A DNA stretch of 64,000 nucleotides from Cupriavidus plantarum (GTDB lineage: Bacteria; Pseudomonadota; Gammaproteobacteria; Burkholderiales; Burkholderiaceae). Made by a program: the position numbers and the translations under genes. Positions within the stretch are counted from its first letter, which is position 1. Every line of letters starts with the position of its first letter. This document shows positions 52,526-61,416 of the stretch, piece after piece. The DNA lies in NCBI RefSeq assembly GCF_905397285.1, contig NZ_CAJPUX010000009.1, positions 22,588-86,587 of the forward strand, in the 5' to 3' direction. Below the pieces are notes generated by a model that made no database searches, was not told the origin of the DNA, and saw nothing but the letters and a program-made list of their open reading frames with translations.

Positions 52526-55081
52526 ATGTCCCTTGCATGCTTCCATTGCGGCCAGCCTGTTGACCTTGCTGATTCGGTCGGCACCGGCGCGCCGCTCTCA
52601 CTCTCTCTCGATGGCACCCCGCGGCAATTCTGCTGCGGCGGCTGCATGACCCTTGCGCGAACGCTGCATGCGGCCGGCTTTGGGCACTTCTATGGCGGTG
52701 CCGCGCAGGGCATGGGCCGATTCGCGCGGCCCATCGATGGCGATGCACGGCGCGATGCCGAGCTCGTCTGGGCGGCTTATGACACGCCGGAGCTGCGCGC
52801 CCAGTTCATTCGCGACATCGGTTCTGACGAAGCCGAAATCACGCTGACGCCCGAGGGTATTCGCTGCGCCGCTTGCGCATGGCTGATCGAGCAGCACCTG
52901 CAGCAGTTGCCCGGCGTCGTCTCCGCGGTGGCCAACGTGGCCACGCGGCGCGTGGTCGTGCGGTGGCGGTTGGCGACGCTGCCGGTGGCCAGGATTCTGG
53001 CGGCGCTCGCCGATATCGGCTACCTGGCCTGGCCCTTCGAGCTCGGCCGCGCGGATCGCGCCGACCGCCGCGAGCGGCGGGCGTTGCTGATGCGCATGGC
53101 GGTGGCGATGCTCGCGATGATGCAGGTCATGATGTATGCGTGGCCGGTCTACACGTACGAGGCCACGATCGATGCGGGGTTGTTGACGCTGATGCGGTGG
53201 GCGAGCTTCGTGCTGACGCTGCCGGTGGTGACCTACTCCGCGTGGCCGATCTTTCGCGGAGCGTGGCGCGATCTGCGTGGTGGCCGCGCGGGGATGGACG
53301 TGCCGGTGGCGATCGGCATCGCGGCGGGGTTCGCGGCGAGCACGGTGGCTACCGTGCGGGGCAGTGGGGAGGTGTACTTCGACTCGGTCACGATGTTCGT
53401 CGCATTGCTGCTGCTGGCGCGCTATCTGGAGCTACGGGTACGGCAGGCTTCCCGCAGCGGGGCGGAGATGCTTGCGCGGCAGTTGCCGGCGACCTGCGAA
53501 CGCGTGGAGGAGGCGGGCGGCACGGCCGACCCGACATCCGACCACGCTCTCATTGCCGAGCGCATTCCCGTGGCGCGTCTGCGCGTGGGCGATCGCGTGC
53601 GCGTCCGGGCGGGGGACGTGGTGCCGGCGGATGGAACCATCGTGCTTGGCGCCAGCGAATTCGACGAGGCAATGCTGACCGGGGAGTCGCGTCCCGTCGC
53701 GCGCGGGGTGGGGGGGACGGTGCTGGCGGGCAGCTTCAACAGCGCCAGCCCGGTCGAGGTTCGGGTAACCGGAATCGGCGCGGCGACACGGCTGGCCGAA
53801 ATCGTCGCCGTGCTGGACCGCGCGCTGACCGACAAGCCCCGCATCGCGGCGCTGGCGGATCGCGTGGCGGCGTGGTTTGTGGGAACGCTGCTGCTGCTCG
53901 CCGCGATCACTGGGGTGGTATGGACATTGTGGATCGACCCGGCGCGAGCCTTGCAGGTGACGATCGCGGTGCTGGTGGTGAGCTGCCCGTGCGCGTTGTC
54001 GCTCGCCGCGCCCGCCGCGCTGGCGGCCGCAGGCGCCGCGCTGTCGCGCCGCGGCTTGCTGATGACGCGTGGACATGCCATGGAAACGCTGGCTCGCGTC
54101 ACCGACGTGGTGCTCGACAAGACGGGGACGCTGACGCAGGGGACATTCTCGCTGGTGGAGACTCAGGTCCTCGGCCCGCTGGACGCCGTGCAATGCCGGG
54201 CGCTGGCGGCGGCGCTGGAGCGCGATAGCGAACACCCCATCGGCCGAGCGTTGCGAGCGGCGCACGGCGCCGACGGATTGTCGGGCCGGGGGAGAGGGGC
54301 CGGGGGAGAGGGCTCACGGCATCCGCACCCGCAGGACGTTCGCAATCTCCCCGGCCACGGCATCGAGGCCACCGTCGGCGCGCGGCGGCTTCGGCTGGGG
54401 CACTATGCGTTCGTCACGGCCACATTCGTCACGGCCACGTCCGGCAGCAGCACGCCGTTCCCGCCAGGCATCGCCACCGAGGCTACCACTCCCGTCTGGC
54501 TGGGCGACCAGCACGGCCTGCTCGCCCGCTTTGCGCTTGCCGACATCGCGCGCCCGGAAGCAGGCAAGCTGCTGACCAGCCTTCACAAGCTCGGCGTGCG
54601 CGTCCACCTGCTGTCCGGCGACCAGGCCGGCGCGGTGCAATGGTGGGCCAACGCGCTGGGCATCCACGATGCCGCAGGCGAACGCACGCCCGAGAACAAG
54701 CGCGACGACGTCGCAACGCTGCAGGAACAAGGCAAGATCGTGCTGGCCGTCGGCGACGGTATCAACGACGCCCCCGTGCTCGCGCAAGCCCACGTGTCGA
54801 TCGCCATCGGCAGCGGCGCCCCGCTCGCGCAAGCCGGCGCCGACGCCGTCCTCATGCACGACAACATCCACACCATCGCCACGGCGCTCATCGTCGCGCG
54901 CCGCGCGAGCGCCGTCATGCGGCAGAACCTGACCTGGGCCTTCGCCTACAACGTGGTCGCCATCCCGCTGGCCGCAACCGGCCACGTGACCGCGTGGATG
55001 GCCGGCATCGGCATGTCGCTGTCCTCGCTGCTGGTGGTGCTCAACGCATGGCGCCTGTTGCGCGTCCCCAGGGAGGGCTGA
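52526..55081 (+). CDS. ccoI: copper-transporting P1B-type ATPase for cbb3 oxidase (CcoI/FixI)
   Basis: Inner-membrane copper exporter that supplies copper for cbb3 oxidase assembly. 851 residues: N-terminal Cys-rich region (CFHC, QFCCGGC), a heavy-metal domain with CAAC (Cys114, Cys117), eight predicted helices, the CPC motif (SCPCALS, about 486-492), phosphorylation motif DKTGT (about 531), SEHPIG, and GDGINDAP. The nucleotide-binding domain carries two short tandem duplications (SGRGRGAGGEGS and FVTATFVTAT), which look like recent expansions. First gene of the cluster, behind an FNR-dependent promoter. Confidence 0.94.
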   Translation: MSLACFHCGQPVDLADSVGTGAPLSLSLDGTPRQFCCGGCMTLARTLHAAGFGHFYGGAAQGMGRFARPIDGDARRDAELVWAAYDTPELRAQFIRDIGSDEAEITLTPEGIRCAACAWLIEQHLQQLPGVVSAVANVATRRVVVRWRLATLPVARILAALADIGYLAWPFELGRADRADRRERRALLMRMAVAMLAMMQVMMYAWPVYTYEATIDAGLLTLMRWASFVLTLPVVTYSAWPIFRGAWRDLRGGRAGMDVPVAIGIAAGFAASTVATVRGSGEVYFDSVTMFVALLLLARYLELRVRQASRSGAEMLARQLPATCERVEEAGGTADPTSDHALIAERIPVARLRVGDRVRVRAGDVVPADGTIVLGASEFDEAMLTGESRPVARGVGGTVLAGSFNSASPVEVRVTGIGAATRLAEIVAVLDRALTDKPRIAALADRVAAWFVGTLLLLAAITGVVWTLWIDPARALQVTIAVLVVSCPCALSLAAPAALAAAGAALSRRGLLMTRGHAMETLARVTDVVLDKTGTLTQGTFSLVETQVLGPLDAVQCRALAAALERDSEHPIGRALRAAHGADGLSGRGRGAGGEGSRHPHPQDVRNLPGHGIEATVGARRLRLGHYAFVTATFVTATSGSSTPFPPGIATEATTPVWLGDQHGLLARFALADIARPEAGKLLTSLHKLGVRVHLLSGDQAGAVQWWANALGIHDAAGERTPENKRDDVATLQEQGKIVLAVGDGINDAPVLAQAHVSIAIGSGAPLAQAGADAVLMHDNIHTIATALIVARRASAVMRQNLTWAFAYNVVAIPLAATGHVTAWMAGIGMSLSSLLVVLNAWRLLRVPREG
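54283..54310 (+). repeat. 14-bp tandem repeat inside ccoI
   Basis: GGGCCGGGGGAGAG occurs twice in tandem (54283-54296, 54297-54310). Because 14 is not a multiple of three, the copies are read in different frames, encoding Gly/Arg-rich sequence in the ATP-binding domain. Confidence 0.85.
54410..54438 (+). repeat. 15-bp tandem repeat inside ccoI
   Basis: TTCGTCACGGCCAC occurs at 54410-54423 and 54425-54438 (15-bp period), encoding FVTATFVTAT. In-frame duplication in the nucleotide-binding domain. Confidence 0.85.
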
Positions 55082-55084
55082 AGC

Positions 55085-55303
55085 ATGGACATGCTCTACC
55101 TGCTCGTCCCCATGAGCCTCGTGCTGGTCGCGCTGATTGCCGCCGCGCTCTGGTGGGCGCTGCACGCCGGGCAATACGACGATCTCGACCGCCCGGCCGA
55201 GGCCATCCTGCTCGACAACGATCGCATCGTCGCCACCCGACACGACAGCGTGACGCTACGCAACGCCCCGCAAAAAAGTTCATCGCAATTTCCTCAAAGT
55301 TGA
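55085..55303 (+). CDS. ccoS: cbb3-type cytochrome oxidase assembly protein CcoS
   Basis: 72 residues: one N-terminal transmembrane helix (MLYLLVPMSLVLVALIAAAL), then the family signature WWALHAGQYDDLDRPAEAIL. Required in other bacteria for inserting heme and copper cofactors into CcoN. It starts 3 bases after ccoI; the FNR box for ccoN overlaps its stop codon. Confidence 0.93.
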   Translation: MDMLYLLVPMSLVLVALIAAALWWALHAGQYDDLDRPAEAILLDNDRIVATRHDSVTLRNAPQKSSSQFPQS

Positions 55304-55341
55304 TGGAGGTCAACGCCGGGTCTCTGACGGTTCAATAAAGT
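55300..55341 (+). promoter_or_regulatory. FNR box and -10 element upstream of ccoN
   Basis: TTGAT-GGAG-GTCAA (55300-55313) matches the FNR consensus at 9 of 10 positions. TAAAGT at 55336-55341 is exactly at the -10 position for a site centred at -41.5 (start near 55348). So the oxidase structural genes have their own class II FNR promoter in addition to the one before ccoI. Confidence 0.75.
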
Positions 55342-55388
55342 CGGGTCGTTATCGGGGTTTTTACACTTACCAAGCATTGGGGGTCTGA

Positions 55389-56876
55389 ATGGAAGTCACC
55401 ACCGCTGCGACTCGCGTGCCAGACCATGCGGGCACGCGCGCGGATACCCGCGCGGGAACCTTCAACTATGGCGTGGTGCGGCAGTTCGCCATCATGACCG
55501 TGGTCTGGGGAATCGTAGGCATGGCCGTCGGCGTGTTGCTGGCGGCGCAACTGATCTGGCCGGATCTCAACTTCAATACGCCGTGGCTGTCGTTCGGACG
55601 GCTGCGCCCGCTCCATACCAATGCGGTCATCTTCGCGTTCGGCGGCAGCGCGCTGTTCGCGACGTCGTATTACGTGGTGCAGCGCACGTGCCAGGCCCGG
55701 CTGTTCTGCGGTCCGCTGGCCGCGTTCACGTTCTGGGGCTGGCAGGCGGTGATCGTCGCGGCCGTCATCACGCTGCCGATGGGCATCACGAGCTCGAAGG
55801 AGTACGCCGAGCTCGAATGGCCGATCGACATCCTGATCACGCTCGTGTGGGTGGCCTACGCCATTGTGTTCTTCGGCACGATCCTCCGCCGCAAGACACG
55901 GCACATCTACGTGGCCAACTGGTTCTTCGGCGCGTACATCCTGACCATCGCGCTGCTGCACATCGTCAACAACATCGAGATGCCCGCATCCATGTGGAAG
56001 TCGTACTCGGCGTATGCCGGGGTGCAGGACGCGATGGTGCAATGGTGGTACGGCCACAATGCCGTCGGGTTCTTCCTCACCACGAGCTTCCTTGGGATGA
56101 TGTACTACTTCATCCCCAAGCAGGCCGGCCGCCCGATCTACTCGTACCGCCTGTCGATCGTCCACTTCTGGGCGCTCAACTTCACGTACATGTGGGCCGG
56201 TCCCCACCACCTGCAATACACCGCGCTGCCCGACTGGGCGCAGTCGCTCGGCATGGTGTTCTCGCTGATCCTGCTCGCGCCGTCATGGGGCGGCATGATC
56301 AACGGGATCATGACGCTCTCGGGCGCCTGGCACAAGCTGCGCACCGACCCGATTCTCAAGTTCCTCGTCGTCGCGCTGTCGTTCTACGGCATGGCGACAT
56401 TCGAGGGCTCGATGATGTCCATCAAGACCGTCAACGCGCTCTCCCACTACACGGACTGGACCATCGGTCACGTCCACTCGGGTGCCCTCGGCTGGGTCGC
56501 GATGATCTCGGTGGGCTCGCTCTACTACCTGATTCCGCGTCTGTTCGGCGAGAAGGAAATGTACAGCGTGCGGCTGATCGAATGGCACTTCTGGATCGCG
56601 ACCATCGGCGTGGTCCTCTACATCGCCTCGATGTGGATCGCGGGCGTGATGGAGGGCCTGATGTGGCGCGCCACGCAGCCGGACGGCACGCTGACCTACG
56701 CGTTCGTGGAAGCGGTCAAGGCCAAGTATCCGTTCTACCTGATCCGCCTGCTCGGCGGCATCTGCTTCCTGTCCGGGATGCTGATCATGGCCTGGAACGT
56801 GTACCGCACGATCTCCGGGAAGCGCGCGGTGGATGCGCCGATTCCCGAAGGGCTGGCACCCGCCGCCGCGCATTGA
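55389..56876 (+). CDS. ccoN: cbb3-type cytochrome c oxidase subunit I (CcoN)
   Basis: Catalytic subunit of the high-affinity oxidase (low-spin heme b, high-spin heme b3-CuB). 495 residues, about 12 helices. Metal ligands are visible in LRPLHTNAVIF, WWYGHNAVGFFLTT (CuB His and cross-linked Tyr region), AGPHHLQYTALPDW and IGHVHSGALGW. Confidence 0.97.
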   Translation: MEVTTAATRVPDHAGTRADTRAGTFNYGVVRQFAIMTVVWGIVGMAVGVLLAAQLIWPDLNFNTPWLSFGRLRPLHTNAVIFAFGGSALFATSYYVVQRTCQARLFCGPLAAFTFWGWQAVIVAAVITLPMGITSSKEYAELEWPIDILITLVWVAYAIVFFGTILRRKTRHIYVANWFFGAYILTIALLHIVNNIEMPASMWKSYSAYAGVQDAMVQWWYGHNAVGFFLTTSFLGMMYYFIPKQAGRPIYSYRLSIVHFWALNFTYMWAGPHHLQYTALPDWAQSLGMVFSLILLAPSWGGMINGIMTLSGAWHKLRTDPILKFLVVALSFYGMATFEGSMMSIKTVNALSHYTDWTIGHVHSGALGWVAMISVGSLYYLIPRLFGEKEMYSVRLIEWHFWIATIGVVLYIASMWIAGVMEGLMWRATQPDGTLTYAFVEAVKAKYPFYLIRLLGGICFLSGMLIMAWNVYRTISGKRAVDAPIPEGLAPAAAH

Positions 56877-56894
56877 TAGGGAAGGATCTCCAAG

Positions 56895-57551
56895 ATGTCA
56901 GCACAACAACAGAAGTTCTGGTCCCACGAAACGCTCGAGAAGAACGTCGGCTGGCTGATCCTGGCCACCATCCTCGTGGTCAGCATCGCCGGTCTCGTGC
57001 AGATCGTGCCGCTGTTCTTCCAGCATTCGACGACGCAGCCCGACCCGGGCATCGCGCCGTATGCGCCGTTACGGCTGATGGGCCGCGATATCTATATCCG
57101 GGAAGGCTGCGTGGGCTGCCACTCGCAGCAGGTGCGCACGCTGCAGGCGGAGACCGAGCGCTATGGCCATTTCTCCACGGCTGGCGAGTCGGTGTTCGAC
57201 CATCCGTTCCTGTGGGGCTCCAAGCGGACCGGTCCGGACCTCGCGCGCGTCGGCGGCCGCTACTCGGACGACTGGCAGCGCGTGCACCTGCGCAATCCGC
57301 GCGACGTGGTGCCAGAGTCCGTGATGCCCTCGTATCCGTGGCTCGAGAAGACGCCGCTCGCGACCGACAGCGTGCAGGAACGCATGCGCGCGCTGAAGCG
57401 GCTCGGCGTGCCGTACACGGACGAAGAGATCGCGCACGCGCCGGAGGCGCTCGCCGGCAAGAGCGAGGAGGACGCGATGGTCGCGTACCTGCAGGGCCTC
57501 GGCATCAATCGCCGCAATGTGCGCATCGACGATGCCGCGCGCAAGGAGTAA
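56895..57551 (+). CDS. ccoO: cbb3-type cytochrome c oxidase subunit II (CcoO)
   Basis: Membrane-anchored monoheme cytochrome c. 218 residues: N-terminal helix (about 18-42), heme motif CVGCH (Cys72, Cys75, His76), and distal Met in VMPSYPWL. Conserved GPDLARVGGRYSDDWQ. Starts 18 bases after ccoN. Confidence 0.97.
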   Translation: MSAQQQKFWSHETLEKNVGWLILATILVVSIAGLVQIVPLFFQHSTTQPDPGIAPYAPLRLMGRDIYIREGCVGCHSQQVRTLQAETERYGHFSTAGESVFDHPFLWGSKRTGPDLARVGGRYSDDWQRVHLRNPRDVVPESVMPSYPWLEKTPLATDSVQERMRALKRLGVPYTDEEIAHAPEALAGKSEEDAMVAYLQGLGINRRNVRIDDAARKE

Positions 57552-57555
57552 TGCA

Positions 57556-57726
57556 ATGGCCATGTTGACCGCGATCGCCACCGTGATCTCCATGGTGGTC
57601 TTCCTCGGCATCTGCGGGTGGGCGTGGTCCGCGCACCGGCAGGCCGCCAACCACGAATCGGCGCTGCTGCCCTTTGCGCTGCCGGACGAAACGACAACGC
57701 GCCCCGACGGGGATCTTCGATCATGA
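57556..57726 (+). CDS. ccoQ: cbb3-type oxidase small subunit CcoQ/FixQ
   Basis: 56 residues with a single transmembrane helix (LTAIATVISMVVFLGICGWAW) and a short charged tail. Its size and position between ccoO and ccoP identify it. GGAG lies 7 bases before ATG 57556. The stop overlaps the ccoP start (ATGA). Confidence 0.9.
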   Translation: MAMLTAIATVISMVVFLGICGWAWSAHRQAANHESALLPFALPDETTTRPDGDLRS

Positions 57727-58673
57727 GCGATTTCACATCCGGATTCTGGAGCTATTACATCGCCGCCATCGCACTGGTCGGCATCGTGTGGTGCGTGTGG
57801 CTGCTGTTGTCGCAACGGCGCATCGCATCGACCCAGGCCAAGGCATCGTCCCCCATCGCGACCGCGGCGGATACCGGTCATGTCTGGGACGGTGACCTGC
57901 GCGAGCTGAACAACCCGCTGCCACGCTGGTGGATGTGGATGTTCCTGCTGTCGTGCATCTTCGCGCTGGCCTACCTGGTGCTGTACCCGGGCCTCGGCGC
58001 GTACGGCGGCGTCCTCGGCTTCTCCACGCAGGGCGAACTGGCCGCGCAGCGGAAGGCCGCCGAGGCGACGCAGCATGCCATCTATGCGAAGTACATGCGG
58101 ATGGACGTCAAGGCCGTCGCGGCCGACCCCGAGGCGCGGGAGATCGGTCAGCGCCTGTTCCTGAACTACTGCGCGCAGTGCCATGGTTCCGACGCGCGCG
58201 GCAGCCGCGGCTTTCCGAACCTGACCGATACGGACTGGCTCTATGGCGGCGACCCCGACACGATCCGCCAGACCATCACCAAGGGCCGCAACGGCAAGAT
58301 GCCGTCGTTCGCGGCGGCCGTCGATGGCAAGCTCGCCGGCGATGTCGCGCAGTATGTGCGATCGCTGTCGGGGCTCGCTTCGGATCCCATCCGTGTATCG
58401 CGCGGAGAGAGCACGTTCAAGACGACCTGCGCGGCGTGCCACGGCAGTTCGGGCAAAGGCAATCAGGCGCTCGGCGCGCCGAACCTCTCGGACAACGTCT
58501 GGCTCTACGGCAGCTCGGAGGGCGCCATCGTCGAGGCGATTCTCAAGGGGCACGATGGCCATATGCCCGCGCATGAGGAAATCCTGACGCCCGAGCGTAT
58601 CCAGATGCTGACGGCGTACGTATGGGGCCTCTCCAACCCGGGCCTCTCCAGCCCGGACGGGGCATCGCGATGA
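57723..58673 (+). CDS. ccoP: cbb3-type cytochrome c oxidase subunit III (CcoP)
   Basis: Diheme cytochrome c that takes electrons from cytochrome c. 316 residues: N-terminal membrane part with two helices (about 8-30 and 68-90) and heme motifs CAQCH (Cys150, Cys153, His154) and CAACH (Cys236, Cys239, His240), with MP-type distal ligands (GKMPSF, GHMPAH). The C-terminus ends in GLSNPGLSSP, encoded by a 15-bp tandem repeat (58625-58654). Stop overlaps ccoG by ATGA. Confidence 0.97.
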   Translation: MSDFTSGFWSYYIAAIALVGIVWCVWLLLSQRRIASTQAKASSPIATAADTGHVWDGDLRELNNPLPRWWMWMFLLSCIFALAYLVLYPGLGAYGGVLGFSTQGELAAQRKAAEATQHAIYAKYMRMDVKAVAADPEAREIGQRLFLNYCAQCHGSDARGSRGFPNLTDTDWLYGGDPDTIRQTITKGRNGKMPSFAAAVDGKLAGDVAQYVRSLSGLASDPIRVSRGESTFKTTCAACHGSSGKGNQALGAPNLSDNVWLYGSSEGAIVEAILKGHDGHMPAHEEILTPERIQMLTAYVWGLSNPGLSSPDGASR

Positions 58674-60115
58674 ACGACAACAGCTGGCGGCCGATGGCGA
58701 TGCCCGGCGCGGAGAGCTCCGACGAGGCGCTCTACGAAGTCCGGCGCAAGATCTATCCGCGCTCGGTCACCGGTGCCTTCGACCGCTGGCGTGTCTGGCT
58801 CGTGGTGCTGACGCAACTGGTCTTCTACGGTACGCCGTGGCTGCAGTGGAACGGCCGGCAGGCGGTGCTGTTCGACCTCGGTGCGCGCAAGTTCTATATC
58901 TTCGGCCTCGTGCTGTGGCCGCAGGACGTGATCTACCTGTCCGTGCTGCTCGTCATCTCGGCGCTCGCGCTATTTCTCTTCACGGCGATCGCGGGCCGGT
59001 TGTTCTGCGGCTACGCGTGCCCGCAGACCGTCTACACGCAGATCTTCCTGTGGATCGAACGCCGGACCGAAGGCGATCGCTTCGCGCGCATTCGGCTCGA
59101 CGGCGACCCGTGGTCACTGCGCAAGGTCCGCATCAAGGCGACGAAGCATGCCTTGTGGATCGTCATCGCACTGTGGACCGGCTTCACGTTCGTGGGGTTC
59201 TTCACGCCGATCCGTGCACTCGGCGGACAGGTGGCCAGTGGCGCGCTGGGGCCGTGGCAGACGTTCTGGATGCTGTTCTACGCGTTCGCGACGTGGGGCA
59301 ATGCAGGCTTCATGCGCGAGCAGGTGTGCAAGTACATGTGCCCCTATGCGCGGTTCCAGAGCGTGATGGTCGATCGCGACACGTTCGTGGTCACCTACGA
59401 CGTGGGCCGTGGCGAGCCGCGCGGCAGCCGCGGCCGCAAGGCGGACCATCGTGCCGCGGGCCTGGGCGACTGCGTGAACTGCAGCATCTGCGTGCAGGTG
59501 TGTCCGACGGGCATCGATATCCGCGACGGGCTCCAGTACGAGTGCATCGGTTGTGGCGCGTGCATCGACGCCTGCAATCAGGTCATGGACAAGATGGCCT
59601 ATCCGCGCGGCCTGATCCGCTACACCTCCGAGAACGCAATGCGCAAGGGGCTGACGCGCGCGGAGGCGCGCGGGCGCCTGCTGCGGCCGCGTGTGTTCAT
59701 CTATTCGACGATCTGGCTCGCGCTGGTCGCGGGCCTCGCGGTGTCGATCGCGTTACGGGCGCCGCTCAAGGTGGATGTGCTGCGCGATCGCGGCGCGCTG
59801 AGCCGCGAAGTGGATGGACGCTGGATAGAGAACGTATATCGGTTGCAACTGATCAACACGAGCGAAGCGCCGATGCACGTGCGCGTGCGCGCAAACGGTC
59901 ATGACCTGGCGGGCCTGCGCGCCGAATACGACGTCAGCGCCGAGGCGCTCGCGCCGGCATCGAACCGGCTCGTGCCCATTCGCGTTCGCGTGCCCATCGA
60001 AGCGGTGCGGGCGGGAACCCACAAGATCGATATCGCGGTCACGGCAGAGCAGGGCGGCCGTCAGGTGGCGGATGTCGTTCAGGCGACCAGCTTCATCGTG
60101 CCACGCAATCTCTAG
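58670..60115 (+). CDS. ccoG: cbb3 oxidase assembly cupric reductase CcoG (FixG)
   Basis: Membrane ferredoxin-type protein that reduces Cu(II) during cbb3 assembly. 481 residues: several helices with CGYACPQTVY and CKYMCPYARFQ, two 4Fe-4S motifs (CVNCSICVQVCPTG about 268-281 and CIGCGACIDAC about 292-302), and a C-terminal Ig-like domain (LINTSEAPMHVRVRANG). Four-base overlap with ccoP. Confidence 0.95.
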   Translation: MNDNSWRPMAMPGAESSDEALYEVRRKIYPRSVTGAFDRWRVWLVVLTQLVFYGTPWLQWNGRQAVLFDLGARKFYIFGLVLWPQDVIYLSVLLVISALALFLFTAIAGRLFCGYACPQTVYTQIFLWIERRTEGDRFARIRLDGDPWSLRKVRIKATKHALWIVIALWTGFTFVGFFTPIRALGGQVASGALGPWQTFWMLFYAFATWGNAGFMREQVCKYMCPYARFQSVMVDRDTFVVTYDVGRGEPRGSRGRKADHRAAGLGDCVNCSICVQVCPTGIDIRDGLQYECIGCGACIDACNQVMDKMAYPRGLIRYTSENAMRKGLTRAEARGRLLRPRVFIYSTIWLALVAGLAVSIALRAPLKVDVLRDRGALSREVDGRWIENVYRLQLINTSEAPMHVRVRANGHDLAGLRAEYDVSAEALAPASNRLVPIRVRVPIEAVRAGTHKIDIAVTAEQGGRQVADVVQATSFIVPRNL

Positions 60116-60126
60116 AGGGAGTTGTC

Positions 60127-60318
60127 ATGCAGACGCAACAAGGCAGGCCGTGGTGGAAGGAACCGTGGCCGTGGCTGCTGATGAGCGGCCCGCTGCTGGC
60201 CATGATCGGCTGCGGCGTCACGATCTGGCTCGCGGCGCAGCATGCGGACCGACCGGTTCCGGCGGCGGAGCACCGCGGACTCGTGGTCAAGGCTGTTTCT
60301 GAAGCGAGGCGCCCATGA
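60127..60318 (+). CDS. short FixH-like protein
   Basis: 63 residues: WWKEPWPWLLMSGPLLAMIG at the N-terminus is the typical start of CcoH/FixH-family proteins (cytoplasmic PWW-PWPW segment plus one helix). However, the periplasmic domain that normally follows (about 100 residues) is absent. It has its own ribosome-binding site (GAGGGAG) and overlaps the next gene by ATGA, so it is not simply broken by a nearby frameshift. Confidence 0.7.
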   Translation: MQTQQGRPWWKEPWPWLLMSGPLLAMIGCGVTIWLAAQHADRPVPAAEHRGLVVKAVSEARRP

Positions 60319-60572
60319 ACGGCCATACGCGTTGGCGCTGGCTGATGTGGGTGTTGTGGCCCGCATTCCTGGTAGCCGGCGTGGCGACGGCGGCAGTATT
60401 CTCGCTCGTCGATCCGCGTGACCTGATGCTGTTCGGGCATCCGCTCGACGCGTCGCGCGAGGCCGTGTACACGGTGGGTTTTCTGGTGGCGTGGGGCCTA
60501 TGCGCGGTGTCGAGCGGATTGACGCTCTACACGCTGCCAGCGCCGCTGGCGGAGACCGACGAGCTTGCCTAA
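60315..60572 (+). CDS. small two-helix membrane protein of unknown function in the cco cluster
   Basis: 85 residues with two predicted transmembrane helices (about 10-31, WVLWPAFLVAGVATAAVFSL; and about 49-73, VYTVGFLVAWGLCAVSSGLTLY). I do not recognise the family. Four-base overlap with the FixH-like gene shows it is the last gene of the cco transcript. It converges with fnr. Confidence 0.7.
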   Translation: MNGHTRWRWLMWVLWPAFLVAGVATAAVFSLVDPRDLMLFGHPLDASREAVYTVGFLVAWGLCAVSSGLTLYTLPAPLAETDELA

Positions 60573-60608
60573 ATCGACCAAACGAATATCCCGGATCGAT
60601 CGATGCCT

Positions 60609-61370
60609 TCAGCAACTGCGGCTGTAGATCTGCTTCAGACCGTCCACATCGACGAGTTTCACATGACGCTGGCGGATCTGGATCAGGCCCGCCTCGGCGA
60701 AGCGCGAGAACAGACGGCTCACCGTCTCGAGCTTGAGGCCGAGATAGCTGCCGATTTCCTCGCGGCTCATGCGCAGCACGAACTCGGTGGACGAGTACCC
60801 GCGCGCGGACAGTCGTGTGGAAAGGTTGATCAGGAACGCCGCAAGCCGTTCCTCCGCGCGCATGGAGCCCAGCGTCATCAGCATCAGCTGGTCCTGCGAG
60901 ATTTCCCGGCTCATCAGCCGCAGAAACTGCTGCTGCAGCGAGGGCAATTCACTGGAGAGAGAGGTCAGGTCGTTGAAACGGACCACGCAGACTTCGGTGT
61001 CCTCGAGCGCCGACGCATCGGAGGCGTGCTGCATCTCGCTGAGACCGTCGAGGCCGACGATTTCGCCGGGCAAATGGAAGCCCGTGATCTGCGAGCGTCC
61101 GTCCTCCATCGTGACGTGCGTCTTCAGCGTGCCGAAGCGCACGGCGTAGACCGCCGTCAGCGGATCGCCCATGCGATAGAGCGTCTCGCCCTTGTGCACG
61201 CGGTAGCGTTCCTGCACGAGCGTATCGATCTTCTCGAGGTCCTGCTTGTTCATGCCGACCGGCAGGCACAGTTGACCCATCGCACACGTGGAGCAACGGG
61301 GGGACATCTCGGTGATCGGGATGGGCGTGAGCAATTGAGACCTATCGGTGAAGCGCGCTCGCGGGGGCAC
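60609..61370 (-). CDS. fnr: FNR-type oxygen-responsive transcription regulator
   Basis: 253-residue CRP/FNR-family activator. 4Fe-4S ligands: Cys26, Cys29, Cys35 (CSTCAMGQLC) and Cys128 in the cyclic-nucleotide-like domain. The recognition helix ETVSR (Glu215, Ser218, Arg219) is the FNR type that reads TTGAT-N4-ATCAA, which matches the boxes upstream of ccoI and ccoN. The start is GTG 61370; an in-frame TTG at 61334 is possible. A minus-strand TAGAAT at 61385-61380 would put transcription start only about 3 bases before the GTG. Confidence 0.95.
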   Translation of the reverse strand: MPPRARFTDRSQLLTPIPITEMSPRCSTCAMGQLCLPVGMNKQDLEKIDTLVQERYRVHKGETLYRMGDPLTAVYAVRFGTLKTHVTMEDGRSQITGFHLPGEIVGLDGLSEMQHASDASALEDTEVCVVRFNDLTSLSSELPSLQQQFLRLMSREISQDQLMLMTLGSMRAEERLAAFLINLSTRLSARGYSSTEFVLRMSREEIGSYLGLKLETVSRLFSRFAEAGLIQIRQRHVKLVDVDGLKQIYSRSC

Positions 61371-61416
61371 GATGAATGCATTCTAGCGTGCGCGCCTAGA
61401 CGAAAGCGAGGAACAG

